NCBI RefSeq assembly: GCF_000002985.6 | Contig: NC_003284.9 | Coordinates: 6,324,001 to 6,388,000, forward strand | Direction of reading: 5' to 3' | DNA from: Caenorhabditis elegans | Taxonomy: Eukaryota; Nematoda; Chromadorea; Rhabditida; Rhabditidae | DNA: 64,000 nt | In this document: positions 1-11,221 of the stretch, piece by piece | Numbering within the stretch: position 1 is the first letter of the stretch | How the letters are laid out: every line of letters starts with the position of its first letter | Program-made: the position numbers and the translations under genes | Notes under the pieces: generated by a model | Database searches by the model: none | The model's input: only the letters and a program-made list of their open reading frames with translations | Told to the model about the DNA's origin: nothing

Positions 1-393
1 GGACCAAACGGAAACTCAGGATCCGACGGACAGCCAGGAGCCCCAGGAAACAACGGAAACGCCGGAGGACCAGGAGCTCCAGGACAAGCCGGACAAGACG
101 GACACCCAGGAAACGCCGGAGCTCCAGGAGCCCCAGGAAAGGTCAACGAGGTTCCAGGCCCAGCCGGAGCCCCAGGAGCCCCAGGACCAGACGGACCAGC
201 TGGACCAGCCGGATCCCCAGGAGCCCCAGGAAACCCAGGATCCCAAGGACCACAAGGACCAGCCGGAGACAACGGAGGAGCTGGATCCCCAGGACAGCCA
301 GGAGCCAACGGAGACAATGGAGCCGATGGAGAGACCGGAGCCCCAGGAGGTTGCGACCACTGCCCACCACCAAGAACCGCACCAGGATATTAA
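1..393 (+). CDS. Cuticle collagen copy 1, 3' end only (cut by window edge)
   Basis: The frame is open from base 1 and ends at TAA 391-393, giving the last 130 residues of a cuticle collagen. It consists of Gly-X-Y triplets with short interruptions (including the VNE break shared with the other copies) and the C-terminal block [15 protein letters not shown], whose two cysteines are of the kind that disulphide-link nematode cuticle collagen chains. The N-terminal half lies left of the window. The DNA is almost identical to the matching part of the second copy (2388-3293), including about 50 bp of 3' UTR. Glycine is nearly always GGA and proline CCA, the strong bias of highly expressed worm collagens. 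A poly(A) signal AATAAA lies at 455-460. Role by family: secreted structural chain of the exoskeleton, made by the hypodermis. Confidence 0.95.
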   Translation, partial: GPNGNSGSDGQPGAPGNNGNAGGPGAPGQAGQDGHPGNAGAPGAPGKVNEVPGPAGAPGAPGPDGPAGPAGSPGAPGNPGSQGPQGPAGDNGGAGSPGQPGANGDNGADGETGAPGGCDHCPPPRTAPGY

Positions 394-2144
394 GCTCATT
401 CACTCTGTATCTCCAATGCTTTTTTGCGTTGCCTGTCTTTCTAATTACCTCAAAAATAAACTTAAAGATATAGATAATTTATTTTTCAAACAAAATGAAA
501 GAAATATAACAGAAATCAAAAATAAATAAATTTCCGACATTTACCAAAAATTTTGTTTTGGAATGGGATATAGGCAAGATTCGTATTTTTCAAATTGAAT
601 TATATTTAAAAGTTTTCTATTAGATGATGCAATAATTCAATTTGGAACCTAAAAATACTATGATATAAATCAGGAGATCTTATACTTGAATACTATCTAA
701 ATTGTAAAATTAATTGTAATTGATATACGTGAAGGAAAGTGAAAATTTTTCTTAAAAATGCGGAAGTTATTTGGAATTTTAATTCAATACGGTACGGTCG
801 CCACGATTCTTTATCGGGGCGATGGCATTGATAAAACTGCCGAACAAATACATAGTTGTAGAGTTGTTCCAAATTTCGTGAAGAAAACAAACCGGGTGTT
901 CGATTGATACACTAGGAAGTAAATTTTGCGCAAGCAAAATGGATTTGCAGATTTATTGATAACTAATCGCGTCGTGCAAGGTCATGCAAACATAAACATT
1001 TTGCAGACTAATATGCATCAACTGTGGCAGCAACTGGAATACGTTTTGCGAGTGAGCAGTGCGGAGGATGTGCGGAAGACACATCAAAAGCTAGTATAAC
1101 AGGTGTTCACAAAATTATTAAAGTACTTGTGTTCACACTTCACTGCGATATTTTATCAGACTGAAATGAGTTGTTAGAATACATTGTCAGAAGTATAAAA
1201 CATATTTTTGAATGATGTAAGTTATATAAAAACATCATTTATCTCAGAAATACAAATAGTTATAATATTTTCCCAACTGATTTTTCAACAAATTCGATAT
1301 TTTTAGTGTTATTGTTTTTAGTCGCTCGAAGTTTAAACAAATGTTTTAAAAACTTATTTGCTACTTTTTTTTGTAGAAAATACGTTGCAATTCATACAAC
1401 TGGGATATGATTGCTTCATTACACTTAACAGGTATTTACCGTCTGTTCAGAAACCGATTCATCCTGGCTGAAAATATATATCTTCCGCTTCATTCAACTT
1501 CCTTGGCGTGTGGGGGGCCAGTTTTTGCAGATTCTTACTGCTGTTTCAAATGGATTTTGAGAAGGTGTAGCGAAAGTTTCGAAGGATTCACGTTTCAAAC
1601 CATATCTTCTTTCTTGTGTCTTCCTGAAAATAAGAAAACCAGTGAAAGGGATTACCGAAACTGTAAAGTTGCCTTGTGATCTGTGAGGCGATACAATCAA
1701 TCATTTTCTCTAGTTAAGCTGTTCCTGTTTTCGTTTGACGAACGTTTCCCTCTTTTTTTTTCAAAAAGCATCCTAATCTTTTTCTGAACCTGATTGTCGA
1801 TGATCCTTGGATAACTTCACGAAATAATTGAATACATACTTTTCCCTCAATTTTTTACGACGATGAATGATCTGCATCAATCATTTTCAATTTACTTCCT
1901 CTTGTATCCCTCACTAAAACCTACCAGCTTGCCTTAAGGGTGTAAAGAAGGCATTATTACATCACCGGGTCCAAAACGCATTTTTATCAAAAACTGTCGA
2001 CCTTTTGGGACACTTTTTGATTGTCTTTATTCACTGACTTCTCACTGTTTCTCTGTATCCCTTGAAAAGCGACTCCGCCTCCTTATTGTCTGCGTCTTCA
2101 GAATTAGAGTCATATTTTCAAGCTAGCAACATGAAGGTGGCAAA
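394..2144. other. Intergenic, collagen copy 1 to copy 2
   Basis: Holds the 3' UTR of copy 1 (AATAAA at 455-460). After that I see only AT-rich sequence with no supported exon until the promoter of the next collagen at about 2145. The open frames near 1407-1700 on both strands lack splice context and protein-like composition. Confidence 0.6.
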
Positions 2145-2217
2145 CACCGCCTACATTTTGTATAAAAGGTAGGTATGGGTGGCATTTTACAGGTGTCTCA
2201 TCACATCCCAAACCAAG
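2145..2217 (+). promoter_or_regulatory. Core promoter and 5' UTR exon of collagen copy 2
   Basis: A TATAAAAG box lies at 2161-2168, with CACCGCCTA at 2145-2153 just upstream; this is the counterpart of the CATCTCCGCCCA element of copies 3 and 4. About 25-30 bp downstream comes an initiation region (ACAGGTGTCTCATCAC) resembling that of copies 3 and 4. A good donor GTAAGT at 2218 fits a non-coding first exon spliced to an acceptor at 2387 that abuts the ATG (170-nt intron). SL1 trans-splicing at 2387 is the alternative. Confidence 0.65.
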
Positions 2218-2387
2218 GTAAGTCGTTTTATACCTCTATCATAGCCCATTATTAGATTCGATTCCAAAATTAATTACCAAAATGCTTTGTCTCTTGCTTT
2301 GAGGTTTCTTGATAGTTTGAGAAATTATTAAAAACATTGTTTTCTTTCAAAATAAATATTACTTATCCCATTATCAAACTTTTACAG

Positions 2388-3293
2388 ATGTCTGATATCA
2401 AACAACTTGAAAACGAGGCTAGCTCCCTCCGCCGCGTGGCTCTCGTCGGAGTTGCCGTCTCCTTCACTGCCACTTTGGTGTGTGTGATTGCAGCCCCAAT
2501 GCTCTACAACTACATGCAACACATGCAATCCGTTATGCAATCCGAAGTTGATTTCTGCCGTTCCCGATCTGGAAACATCTGGAGAGAGGTTACCCGCACT
2601 CAAGTTCTCGCCAAGGTTTCTGGAGGAGCCCTTCGTTCCCGCCGTCAAGCTGGATACGAGAGCGCCGGAGTTGAAGGATCTTCCGTTGGACACCAAGGAG
2701 GATGCTGCGGATGTGGAGTATCTGCTGCTGGACCACCAGGAGCCCCAGGACAAGACGGAGAAGATGGAGCTGATGGACAACCAGGAGCCCCAGGAAACGA
2801 CGGACCAGACGGACCAGCCGCCACTCCAGCCCCAGCTCACGAGTTCTGCTTTGACTGCCCAGCCGGACCACCAGGACCAGCCGGACCAGCTGGACCAAAG
2901 GGACCAAACGGAAACTCAGGATCCGACGGACAGCCAGGAGCCCCAGGAAACAACGGAAACGCCGGAGGACCAGGAGCCCCAGGACAAGCCGGACAAGACG
3001 GACACCCAGGAAACGCCGGAGCTCCAGGAGCCCCAGGAAAGGTCAACGAGGTTCCAGGCCCAGCCGGAGCCCCAGGAGCCCCAGGACCAGACGGACCAGC
3101 TGGACCAGCCGGATCCCCAGGAGCCCCAGGAAACCCAGGATCCCAAGGACCACAAGGACCAGCCGGAGACAACGGAGGAGCTGGATCCCCAGGACAGCCA
3201 GGAGCCAACGGAGACAATGGAGCCGATGGAGAGATCGGAGCCCCAGGAGGTTGCGACCACTGCCCACCACCAAGAACCGCACCAGGATATTAA
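2388..3293 (+). CDS. Cuticle collagen copy 2 (301 aa)
   Basis: Single coding exon of 301 residues. The start is the ATG immediately after the acceptor TTTACAG (2381-2387); an in-frame upstream ATG at 2337 would sit inside the intron and is rejected. Order: a short N-terminal block ([16 protein letters not shown]); a hydrophobic segment at about residues 17-38 that acts as signal or signal-anchor; a conserved non-triplet domain; a subtilisin-type processing site RSRR near residue 85; the paired-Cys block GGCCGCG; Gly-X-Y stretch 1; CFDCP; a longer Gly-X-Y stretch with a VNE break; and the CDHC end. This is the normal plan and length of a worm cuticle collagen. The triple-helical coding sequence is near-identical to copies 1, 3 and 4. 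Poly(A) signal at 3356-3361. The exact col number cannot be assigned from sequence alone. Confidence 0.96.
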   Translation: MSDIKQLENEASSLRRVALVGVAVSFTATLVCVIAAPMLYNYMQHMQSVMQSEVDFCRSRSGNIWREVTRTQVLAKVSGGALRSRRQAGYESAGVEGSSVGHQGGCCGCGVSAAGPPGAPGQDGEDGADGQPGAPGNDGPDGPAATPAPAHEFCFDCPAGPPGPAGPAGPKGPNGNSGSDGQPGAPGNNGNAGGPGAPGQAGQDGHPGNAGAPGAPGKVNEVPGPAGAPGAPGPDGPAGPAGSPGAPGNPGSQGPQGPAGDNGGAGSPGQPGANGDNGADGEIGAPGGCDHCPPPRTAPGY

Positions 3294-4978
3294 GCTCATT
3301 CACTCTGTATCTCCAATGCTCATTTGCATTGCCTGTCTTTCTTTATATTTTGACAAATAAAGTATTGACGAATTCATTTCGTTCCATTGTGTTCACGATT
3401 AGTTATGAAAAAAAAAGATGTCGTGTAAAACAAGTAATGAAGTGGCTATGGTTAATCTCATCAAACAATCGTGGAAAACAAATTGAAGTGAATCCCTAAT
3501 AGTTTAACGATTACTGAAGTCTAGTTCCGCCCTATTAAACAATATATGGTTTGAATCATTTCAAGGTTTACATGGACGAAACTATCCAATTTCTAAACAG
3601 GGAATTTTTTATTGTTTTTTACTTGCAATTTTTATATTATCTTTGGTATAGTTGAAGTTGATGATTCCAGAATAATCCTTATTTTTTCGTATTGTCACTA
3701 ACGAAGGTATATTGATAGTCTTACGTAACATTGATTATGTTTACGAACGATTGGATGTAGGCAACAATTTTTCTAAGGTTTGTTCCTAGAAGTTTTCTGC
3801 GCTGTTCTCGTTTTGATCTTGTGATAAATTTGACAAAGGTAAAGAATAAAGTAGATTTCAAAAGTTACAAATTAGTTTATCGATCTCTACAACAATTAGA
3901 TAATTAATATAGTATACATTTATAAATGATTGAAAAATATAACTAAAATCTTTAAATTTTTAATATTATTTTTTTTTCTATTAGATTTACTCTCTTCGAA
4001 TACTGTTTTAAAATCAGCCATGCTACTGATGCCAATTCATTCGGTTTGTCGGCGTTTCTTGTATCGCGACAAGCAGGTAAAAACTAGCGAAACAAATTAG
4101 TGAGGCTTGAATTGGTTTTGTATGGGAGGTTGGAATGCGATGAAATTTGTGATGTCCTTCAAAGTTAGCGACGGGATCCGTTTGGTACTAATTTTTTCTC
4201 GATGATCGGTATTCGTTGTTAATTGTGAATTGTGAACAGCAATATTAAGATCAAAAAAACATCAAGTGTTCGTTTTTAATTGGCAAGTTTTTCAGGAGGT
4301 ACGTAGCGAAAATGCAACAAGGGCAGGTATACTGAAACAATAAAAACTTGATTTTTGCATTTGGTTCCTTCTTGAAGAAAAATGATTAAGCACGGCATGA
4401 TACTTCATAATGCGAAAATGATAAATGTAGTTTCAAAGAATGACATTGATACGCGCAAAGTGTAATAGGCACTGAAATGAAGTCATTATTCAGATTTGCA
4501 TAGAAGTACTGTAGAACAAAAGCCATCAGTACACGTTTAAACTTTGTAGAAATGGGAAATTTATCAACTTCAATAATTTGGAAAATCAGAACCCCAAAAA
4601 GAAGTTTATGACATTTCCTGAGCCAACATTTTATGATAGATGTCTAAACTAAACTCTGAATTCTATCGTAATATGTTTCTTATCCACTGATACTAACTTT
4701 ATTTCTTGCTGGTATGCTACTCCTTGAATTTCACTTTTTTAATCTGTTCGAATCAAGTGTTATCAGCGAATGAGAACTTTTTCTTTCCCATCATTACTTC
4801 AGTTTGTTGCTTGGTGGATCCTCATCATAATCTCGTTCGGCGGTCTTTGTCTGTTGCCGTGGCCTGATATCTCTCTGTTGCGCAATGACCTGCTAGGTAT
4901 TTTCTATTTCCTTGATACAAACACCGTTTTTCGACAACCGTTTTTGTCTCCGCCTACCACAATATGCGTTCATTAAAG
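3294..4978. other. Intergenic, collagen copy 2 to copy 3
   Basis: The 3' UTR of copy 2 is followed by AT-rich DNA without a supported gene. The right end (about 4940-4980) contains a pyrimidine-rich stretch and a CATTAAAG motif that leads into the copy 3 promoter. Confidence 0.6.
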
Positions 4979-5005
4979 CATCTCCGCCCATCATCGGTAT
5001 AAAAG
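4979..5005 (+). promoter_or_regulatory. Core promoter of collagen copy 3 (CATCTCCGCCCA + TATA)
   Basis: CATCTCCGCCCA at 4979-4990 is followed 7 nt later by TATAAAAG at 4998-5005. The same 12-mer with the same 7-nt gap occurs before copy 4 (7571-7597). The donor of any 5' UTR intron is weak here (GTTTTC at 5058), so copy 3 may rely on trans-splicing at 5159. Confidence 0.7.
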
Positions 5006-5159
5006 CAATGGGTGGCAATGACAGGCAAGGTGTCGTGTCTTTTCATCTTTCACTCACGTTTTCAAATTTTGCTCTCCCTCTCCAAAATTTGAAAATTCTT
5101 TGAACTACTTTTTTTTCCAAAACACATTTGAATGTTAAATTTAAAATACTGATTTTCAG

Positions 5160-6062
5160 ATGTCCGACATCAAACAACTTGAGCACGAGGCTACTTCCCT
5201 CAGACGTGTGGCTCTTGTAGGAGTTACCGTCTCCTTCGCCGCTACTTTGGTGTGTGTGATTGCAGCCCCAATTCTCTACAACTACATGCAACACATGCAA
5301 TCCGTTATGCAATCCGAAGTTGATTTCTGCCGTTCCCGATCTGGAAACATCTGGAGAGAGGTTACCCGCACTCAAGTTCTCGCCAAGGTTTCTGGAGGAG
5401 CTATTCGTTCCCGCCGTCAAGCTGGATACGAGAGCGCTGCAGTTGAAGGATCCGTTGGACACCAAGGAGGATGCTGCGGATGTGGAGTCTCTGCTGCTGG
5501 ACCACCAGGAGCCCCAGGACAAGACGGAGAAGATGGAGCTGATGGACAACCAGGAGCCCCAGGAAACGACGGACCAGACGGACCAGCCGCCACACCAGCC
5601 CCAGCTCACGAGTTCTGCTTTGACTGCCCAGCCGGACCACCAGGACCAGCCGGACCAGCTGGACCAAAGGGACCAAACGGAAACTCAGGATCCGACGGAC
5701 AGCCAGGAGCCCCAGGAAATAACGGAAACGCCGGAGGACCAGGAGCTCCAGGACAAGCCGGCCAAGACGGACACCCAGGAAACGCCGGAGCTCCAGGAGC
5801 CCCAGGAAAGGTCAACGAGGTTCCAGGCCCAGCCGGAGCCCCAGGAGCCCCAGGACCAGACGGACCAGCTGGACCAGCCGGATCCCCAGGAGCCCCAGGA
5901 AATCCAGGATCCCAAGGACCACAAGGACCAGCCGGAGACAACGGAGGAGCTGGATCCCCAGGACAGCCAGGAGCCAACGGAGACAATGGAGCCGATGGAG
6001 AGACCGGAGCCCCAGGAGGTTGCGACCACTGCCCACCACCAAGAACCGCCCCAGGATATTAA
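5160..6062 (+). CDS. Cuticle collagen copy 3 (300 aa)
   Basis: Single coding exon starting at the ATG directly after GATTTTCAG. The domain plan is that of copy 2: hydrophobic N-terminal segment, RSRR processing site, GGCCGCG, CFDCP, Gly-X-Y domains and a [13 protein letters not shown] end. The first roughly 28 codons differ clearly from copies 2 and 4, both in residues (EHEATS for [14 protein letters not shown] for GVAVSFTA) and at silent sites. From about base 5249 (TTTGGTGTGTGTGATTGC) onward the DNA becomes almost identical to copy 2. This mosaic pattern suggests gene conversion of the body of the gene while its 5' end and flanks keep their own history. The 3' UTR differs from copies 1 and 2 after about 20 bp; AATAAA lies at 6122-6127. 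Confidence 0.96.
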   Translation: MSDIKQLEHEATSLRRVALVGVTVSFAATLVCVIAAPILYNYMQHMQSVMQSEVDFCRSRSGNIWREVTRTQVLAKVSGGAIRSRRQAGYESAAVEGSVGHQGGCCGCGVSAAGPPGAPGQDGEDGADGQPGAPGNDGPDGPAATPAPAHEFCFDCPAGPPGPAGPAGPKGPNGNSGSDGQPGAPGNNGNAGGPGAPGQAGQDGHPGNAGAPGAPGKVNEVPGPAGAPGAPGPDGPAGPAGSPGAPGNPGSQGPQGPAGDNGGAGSPGQPGANGDNGADGETGAPGGCDHCPPPRTAPGY

Positions 6063-7570
6063 TCTCATTCACTTTGTATCTCCTCTGCTCTTTCACATTA
6101 CATGTAATTTCTCACAACTCAAATAAATGTCACTTTCTGAAAAATAAGAACATGCTTCAAGTTTTCATCAAGTTAAAAAAAACAGTAATGAACAAAATAT
6201 GAACTTGAGCACTGTTTTCAAGAAAACGAGGATTGTATCATTGTTACTGAAAATCCGAAGAATAACATGAAAATGTCGCCTCTTTGCTATCGTTTTCAAT
6301 TATAACCCACATTGAGCACATGATCTCTGAAAATGGCGGAACTTGTCAAAAATGTTACATTTCTTAAAAGTCAGGCCCAAAACACATGTTTAAAAGTCTC
6401 GATCAGCTTTGTGAATATATCACGTTGAGAAAAATAATGGTTTCTCTACATAGAGACGCTACTTCGACTTTTTGCCGCAATTCTCCTAATGTTTTTGCTT
6501 CCAATTCTAACATCGAAATTAAAATATAAGTACATTGAAAATTTATTAGTATTAACCTTTCTATGAGAGAGTGATCGTCAATCAAAGATCCACCATCAAT
6601 AATAATAGCTCCGGCTTGGGTGGTGTCGGCCGCTGTAATTATTTTGTGGCTGATTTAAAAACATAACACATTTTGAAAAAAATTGTGAACACATTGTTTT
6701 AGAGTAATTTTTTGCAGAAGTTTATAGTTTTCAAATAACACTCATTCGGAGAATTAAACAAAAACAATAAAACAACTGAAAGGGGATATCATCGACCAGC
6801 ACTGTCCCGATTTGTAATTCTCATTTTTATTGAATGCAAAGTTGGAAACTGTCTAGCAAAATTTTCAGCTAATTTAATTATGTTCGAACTATTATTCTAT
6901 AATAAAACCGTAGCGACTTAAAATTTATTTCATTACGGAATCGTCCGATGAAACAATGATCATGTGTTTTTGTGCTAGTATGGAATTAATAGAAGTTTGT
7001 TTGTGTCAATTTACTCATTACAAAGTTTTAAGCAAAAGCAAGTGTTCAAGACACCGCAAGTCTGAAATGTTTTGAGACTTATTACTGTCAAGGATAATTA
7101 ATTTTTATTCCAGAGCTTTTTCAAATCGAAAATGTTTCAAAAAATATTGTTTAAATCTGCTTCTAAATGTTGAGCCAATGTGATTTTCAGTGTTCAGTCA
7201 GTGAGCTTAACTCAATTTATGTTCACAGCTTGTTTAAAATAAATTTCACTTTCTGTTAAAGAAAATTATGTTGCAGAAGTTATTTCTGCTCACCTGTTGT
7301 ATGTAAACATATCATTGACAAAAACAAGACAATAGTTAATTAGCTGTTCAGTAATCATTTTCTCCGCCAAATATCGGAAGTTAGTTTCCAATTTGTGTCC
7401 TCTGCAATGTCAAATTTTGCGTGCCGTGTGGTCTCCCCCACCACTACAGTGACAACCAAAACCCGAAGAAATGTCTTCATGTCGTAAGTATTTCCTTGAT
7501 GAGAAAAAACTATCACCTTTTTTGTTCATCAACTAAGCCTCTCTCTGTTGCCAGTGTACACTCATTAACC
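6063..7570. other. Intergenic, collagen copy 3 to copy 4
   Basis: The 3' UTR of copy 3 is followed by AT-rich sequence with no exon I can support. The pyrimidine-rich block at 7425-7560 (CCCCCACCACTACAG, CTCTCTGTTGCC) is likely proximal promoter of copy 4, because similar CTCTCTGTTG text precedes the copy 3 promoter. Confidence 0.6.
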
Positions 7571-7597
7571 CATCTCCGCCCACCTGTAGTATAAAAA
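7571..7597 (+). promoter_or_regulatory. Core promoter of collagen copy 4 (CATCTCCGCCCA + TATA)
   Basis: CATCTCCGCCCA at 7571-7582 is followed 7 nt later by TATAAAAA at 7590-7597. The initiation region (GCAGGTGTCTTTTCATCT) follows about 20 bp downstream. A strong donor GTGAGT at 7655 and an acceptor TTTATAG ending at 7708 define a 54-nt 5' UTR intron. Confidence 0.72.
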
Positions 7598-7708
7598 CTG
7601 ATCGTGGTGAACATTAAGCAGGTGTCTTTTCATCTCAATTCATTTATTTGAAACGTGAGTTCAATTTTGGCACATATCAAAACTTCAATTAATTTTTTTT
7701 CTTTATAG

Positions 7709-8611
7709 ATGTCTGATATCAAACAACTTGAAAACGAGGCTAGCTCCCTCCGCCGCGTGGCTCTCGTCGGAGTTGCCGTCTCCTTCACTGCCACTTTGGT
7801 GTGTGTGATTGCAGCCCCAATGCTCTACAACTACATGCAGCATATGCAATCCGTTATGCAATCCGAAGTTGATTTCTGCCGTTCCCGATCTGGAAACATC
7901 TGGAGAGAGGTTACCCGCACTCAGGTTCTCGCTAAGGTCTCTGGAGGAGCCGTCCGTTCCCGCCGTCAAGCTGGATATGAGAGCGCTGGAGTAGAAGGAA
8001 ACTCATTCTCTCAAGGAGGATGCTGCGGATGTGGAGTCTCTGCTGCTGGACCACCAGGAGCCCCAGGACAAGACGGAGAAGATGGAGCTGATGGACAACC
8101 AGGAGCCCCAGGAAACGACGGACCAGACGGACCAGCCGCCACTCCAGCCCCAGCTCACGAGTTCTGCTTTGACTGCCCAGCCGGACCACCAGGACCAGCC
8201 GGACCAGCTGGACCAAAGGGACCAAACGGAAACTCAGGATCCGACGGACAGCCAGGAGCCCCAGGAAACAACGGAAACGCCGGAGGACCAGGAGCCCCAG
8301 GACAAGCTGGACAAGACGGACACCCAGGAAACGCCGGAGCTCCAGGAGCCCCAGGAAAGGTCAACGAGGTTCCAGGCCCAGCCGGAGCCCCAGGAGCCCC
8401 AGGACCAGACGGACCAGCTGGACCAGCCGGATCCCCAGGAGCCCCAGGAAACCCAGGATCCCAAGGACCACAAGGACCAGCCGGAGACAACGGAGGAGCT
8501 GGATCCCCAGGACAGCCAGGAGCCAACGGAGACAATGGAGCCGATGGAGAGACCGGAGCCCCAGGAGGTTGCGACCACTGCCCACCACCAAGAACCGCAC
8601 CAGGATATTAA
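7709..8611 (+). CDS. Cuticle collagen copy 4 (300 aa)
   Basis: Single coding exon of 300 residues with the ATG directly after the 5' UTR intron. The first 35 codons are essentially identical to copy 2 at the DNA level. The segment after the RSRR site differs (EGNSFSQGG where copy 2 has [10 protein letters not shown]). The Gly-X-Y body and C-terminus then return to near identity with copies 1-3. Paired-Cys block, CFDCP and CDHC end are all present. The array evolves as a patchwork, and this copy marks one patch boundary between about 7925 and 8025. AATAAA at 8674-8679. Predicted role: secreted cuticle structural chain. Confidence 0.96.
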   Translation: MSDIKQLENEASSLRRVALVGVAVSFTATLVCVIAAPMLYNYMQHMQSVMQSEVDFCRSRSGNIWREVTRTQVLAKVSGGAVRSRRQAGYESAGVEGNSFSQGGCCGCGVSAAGPPGAPGQDGEDGADGQPGAPGNDGPDGPAATPAPAHEFCFDCPAGPPGPAGPAGPKGPNGNSGSDGQPGAPGNNGNAGGPGAPGQAGQDGHPGNAGAPGAPGKVNEVPGPAGAPGAPGPDGPAGPAGSPGAPGNPGSQGPQGPAGDNGGAGSPGQPGANGDNGADGETGAPGGCDHCPPPRTAPGY

Positions 8612-10192
8612 TTCCCTTTCTATCCATGTTCTTGCACTATTTATTTTTGCAAGTCTTTCACATCATACCTCTGAATAAACTTTCATGACTATAACACATT
8701 TTTGTCCTATTATCAATTTTGGGGTGCATCAGCTTTCCCGCAAAAAAACCGATTCAGACAAAAGTATCAAATCTACATTTTTTCACAACACTTTTGTCTA
8801 GCTACAAAATAAATTTTAAAAAAGTTCATTTTAATATTGGGATCCGTATTTTTTGTTTTGAGTTAAATAAAATACATTTTTTCAGAATATCTTTTCTGCA
8901 GTGACTTACTTATTTCTCCTTGATAGTTAAACTTTTAAGTTTTCTTCTTCCTGAAGAATTATTAAACGTCGTTTTAAGATTTCGTTAAAATATTCATTAT
9001 TTAATGTTGGTATCAGTGACAGTGTAACAAGGAAATAAATAACAAACTGAGAATGGCATTATTTTAAAAAACTTAATCATTTTGAAAACTTGCACAACGC
9101 CTCCTCCTATTCATCTAGGTACGATATCTTAATTACGCTTTTATTGTGTATGATTTTCGATAAACTGAGTGTTGGATAGGATAGTGATCGAATTCATCAT
9201 TCAAATTGTTTAGTGGCTTTTGGTCTTAATGAAAAAGTATTCGAACATGGGGAATAAACACAACTGTCCTATAATTTTGCGACAATCGTGTAGTAAAGTT
9301 ACAGTCTGAAAAATTTGGGTACGGTTTGAATCACACCTCTACAGCTTAGGGTGGACTAGGGAAATTTTTATGACAGTAACTAGTTATGTGACTAAGGATA
9401 AATCAAAAATAATTCAACTTGTTATGCATTAGAAGAGATTTTGGGCATTCTGAATGTGTAATTAATTTGGACGAATTTGTGAACAGATTACAGATTCTGA
9501 AAAACCCATGTCAACTCTTCTCTCACTATACCCTAATGTTACATTACTCTGTAGTGTCTGACTAATAATGGTCTATAAACAAGTCATAAATATACATTGC
9601 ATACGTTTTACTTCATACGTTCTACGATTAGACATCACATTTTCCCCAGAAAACTTGCACAACCTCACTTCACGTTGACAGTTTTTCTTGAATTCTCTCG
9701 AAAAATGGTCAACTGACAAAAAATGCTTGCATAATAATTATTTACTTCTTATAGCTGAACCATTTTTGATAAAACCCAAATTTACCTAGATAACCGGATA
9801 GGCAGTCAAAGAATTTCCATAGGGGTGCAATTCGAAATGGCAAATACAGTCAAATTTTCTGAATTTCTTCCGAGAACTAGCTCAAATAGGATACAACTAC
9901 GCTCAAAAGCACTAAAAGATAGAAAAAAACACTTTTTAATAATGACTATTTGGTCAGTTATATAAATAATTTAAAAGTTTTTATGACCGATTCTTTTAAT
10001 TTAATGTCAGAATCGAATCTTGCCTTAACATTACTTTACTGAAATTTTGTAAATGCAAATGACAAAACATATGAATTGATATTAAGTCCTTATAAAGCTT
10101 TGGGTACTTTGGATACCACAAGTAGTTCCTTTTGTATAAAAACAATAACTTTTTATTCACTCGCCTCCATTGTCACTGTTCACTCATTACCT
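8612..10192. other. Intergenic, collagen copy 4 to copy 5
   Basis: The 3' UTR of copy 4 is followed by about 1.5 kb of AT-rich DNA in which I see no gene, tRNA or clear repeat. Confidence 0.55.
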
Positions 10193-10218
10193 CATCCCCG
10201 CCCTCGGTAGTATAAAAA
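10193..10218 (+). promoter_or_regulatory. Core promoter of collagen copy 5
   Basis: CATCCCCGCCCT at 10193-10204 precedes TATAAAAA at 10211-10218 with a 6-nt gap, a variant of the copy 3/4 promoter pair. Donor GTGAGT at 10274 and acceptor CATTCAG ending at 10321 give a 48-nt 5' UTR intron. Confidence 0.68.
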
Positions 10219-10321
10219 GTGGAAAAAGGGAACACCATGCAAGTACCTTTTCATTATTCCATTGTTTTAAAAAGTGAGTTTTTGATTCTTGTGTTTGATG
10301 TCGAGATCAATTTTCATTCAG

Positions 10322-11221
10322 ATGTCTGATAGCAAGCAACTTGAAAACGAGGCAAGCTCCCTCCGACGTGTGGCTTTCGTTGGAGTTGTTGTCTCCTTCA
10401 CTGCCACTTTGGTATGCATCATTGCCGCCCCAATGCTCTACAACTACATGCAACACATGCAATCAGTTATGCAATCCGAAGTTGACTTCTGCCGCTCCCG
10501 ATCTGGGAACATCTGGAAAGAGGTTACCCGCACCCAAGTTCTCTCCAAGGTTTCTGGGGGAGCAATCCGATCTCGTCGTCAGACCGAATACGAAAACCTA
10601 GGCGTAGAAGGCTCGTCTTCACAGGGAGGATGTTGCGGATGTGGAACATCTGCCGCTGGCCCGCCCGGATCTCCAGGACCCGATGGACAAGAGGGATCAA
10701 ACGGACGACCCGGAGCTCCAGGAACTAATGGTCCTGATGGTCGTCCTGCCACACAAGCTTCAGCAAGCGATTTCTGCTTTGACTGCCCACCAGGGCCTCC
10801 AGGTCCAGCTGGATCAATTGGACCAAAGGGACCAAACGGAAACCCAGGGTTCGACGGTCAGCCAGGAGCTCCAGGAAACAATGGTTTCGCCGGTGGACCA
10901 GGAGCCCCAGGATTAGGCGGAAAAGACGGTCAATCCGGAAATGCCGGAGTGCCTGGAGCGCCAGGAAAAATTACTAACATCCAAAGACCAGCTGGACTAC
11001 CAGGAGTACCAGGACCAATTGGACCAGTTGGTTCAGCAGGTACGCCAGGATCCCCTGGAAATCCTGGATCCCAAGGACCACAAGGATCAGCTGGTGATAA
11101 TGGAGGAGATGGTTTCCCAGGACAGCCAGGAGCCAACGGAGACAATGGACCCGACGGAGAGACCGGAGTCTCAGGAGGTTGCGATCACTGCCCACCACCC
11201 AGAACTGCTCCAGGGTATTAA
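10322..11221 (+). CDS. Cuticle collagen copy 5, diverged (299 aa)
   Basis: Single coding exon of 299 residues; the start is the ATG directly after the 5' UTR intron. It has the same domain order as its neighbours: hydrophobic N-terminal segment, RSRRQ processing site, GGCCGCG, CFDCP, interrupted Gly-[15 protein letters not shown]. It has diverged well away from copies 1-4. The VNE break reads ITNIQRP here, many X and Y positions differ, and codon use is looser (GGT, CCT and GGC are common where copies 1-4 use GGA/CCA). It therefore seems to have escaped the homogenisation acting on the other four. Two overlapping AATAAA signals at 11300-11309. Confidence 0.95.
   Translation: MSDSKQLENEASSLRRVAFVGVVVSFTATLVCIIAAPMLYNYMQHMQSVMQSEVDFCRSRSGNIWKEVTRTQVLSKVSGGAIRSRRQTEYENLGVEGSSSQGGCCGCGTSAAGPPGSPGPDGQEGSNGRPGAPGTNGPDGRPATQASASDFCFDCPPGPPGPAGSIGPKGPNGNPGFDGQPGAPGNNGFAGGPGAPGLGGKDGQSGNAGVPGAPGKITNIQRPAGLPGVPGPIGPVGSAGTPGSPGNPGSQGPQGSAGDNGGDGFPGQPGANGDNGPDGETGVSGGCDHCPPPRTAPGY

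Noticed and set aside
2337-2387. Upstream in-frame ATG extending collagen copy 2 by 17 residues
   Set aside because: It lies within the predicted 5' UTR intron, is not conserved in the other copies, and the ATG right after the acceptor is shared by all.
2382-3360. Long antisense and shifted-frame open frames over each collagen copy (for example Trp/Ser/Gly-rich antisense and Gln/Glu/Pro-rich +1 frames)
   Set aside because: They are by-products of the GGA-CCA triplet bias: repeated GGACCAGGA-type DNA lacks stops in several frames. They recur identically over every copy and have no own start or splice context.
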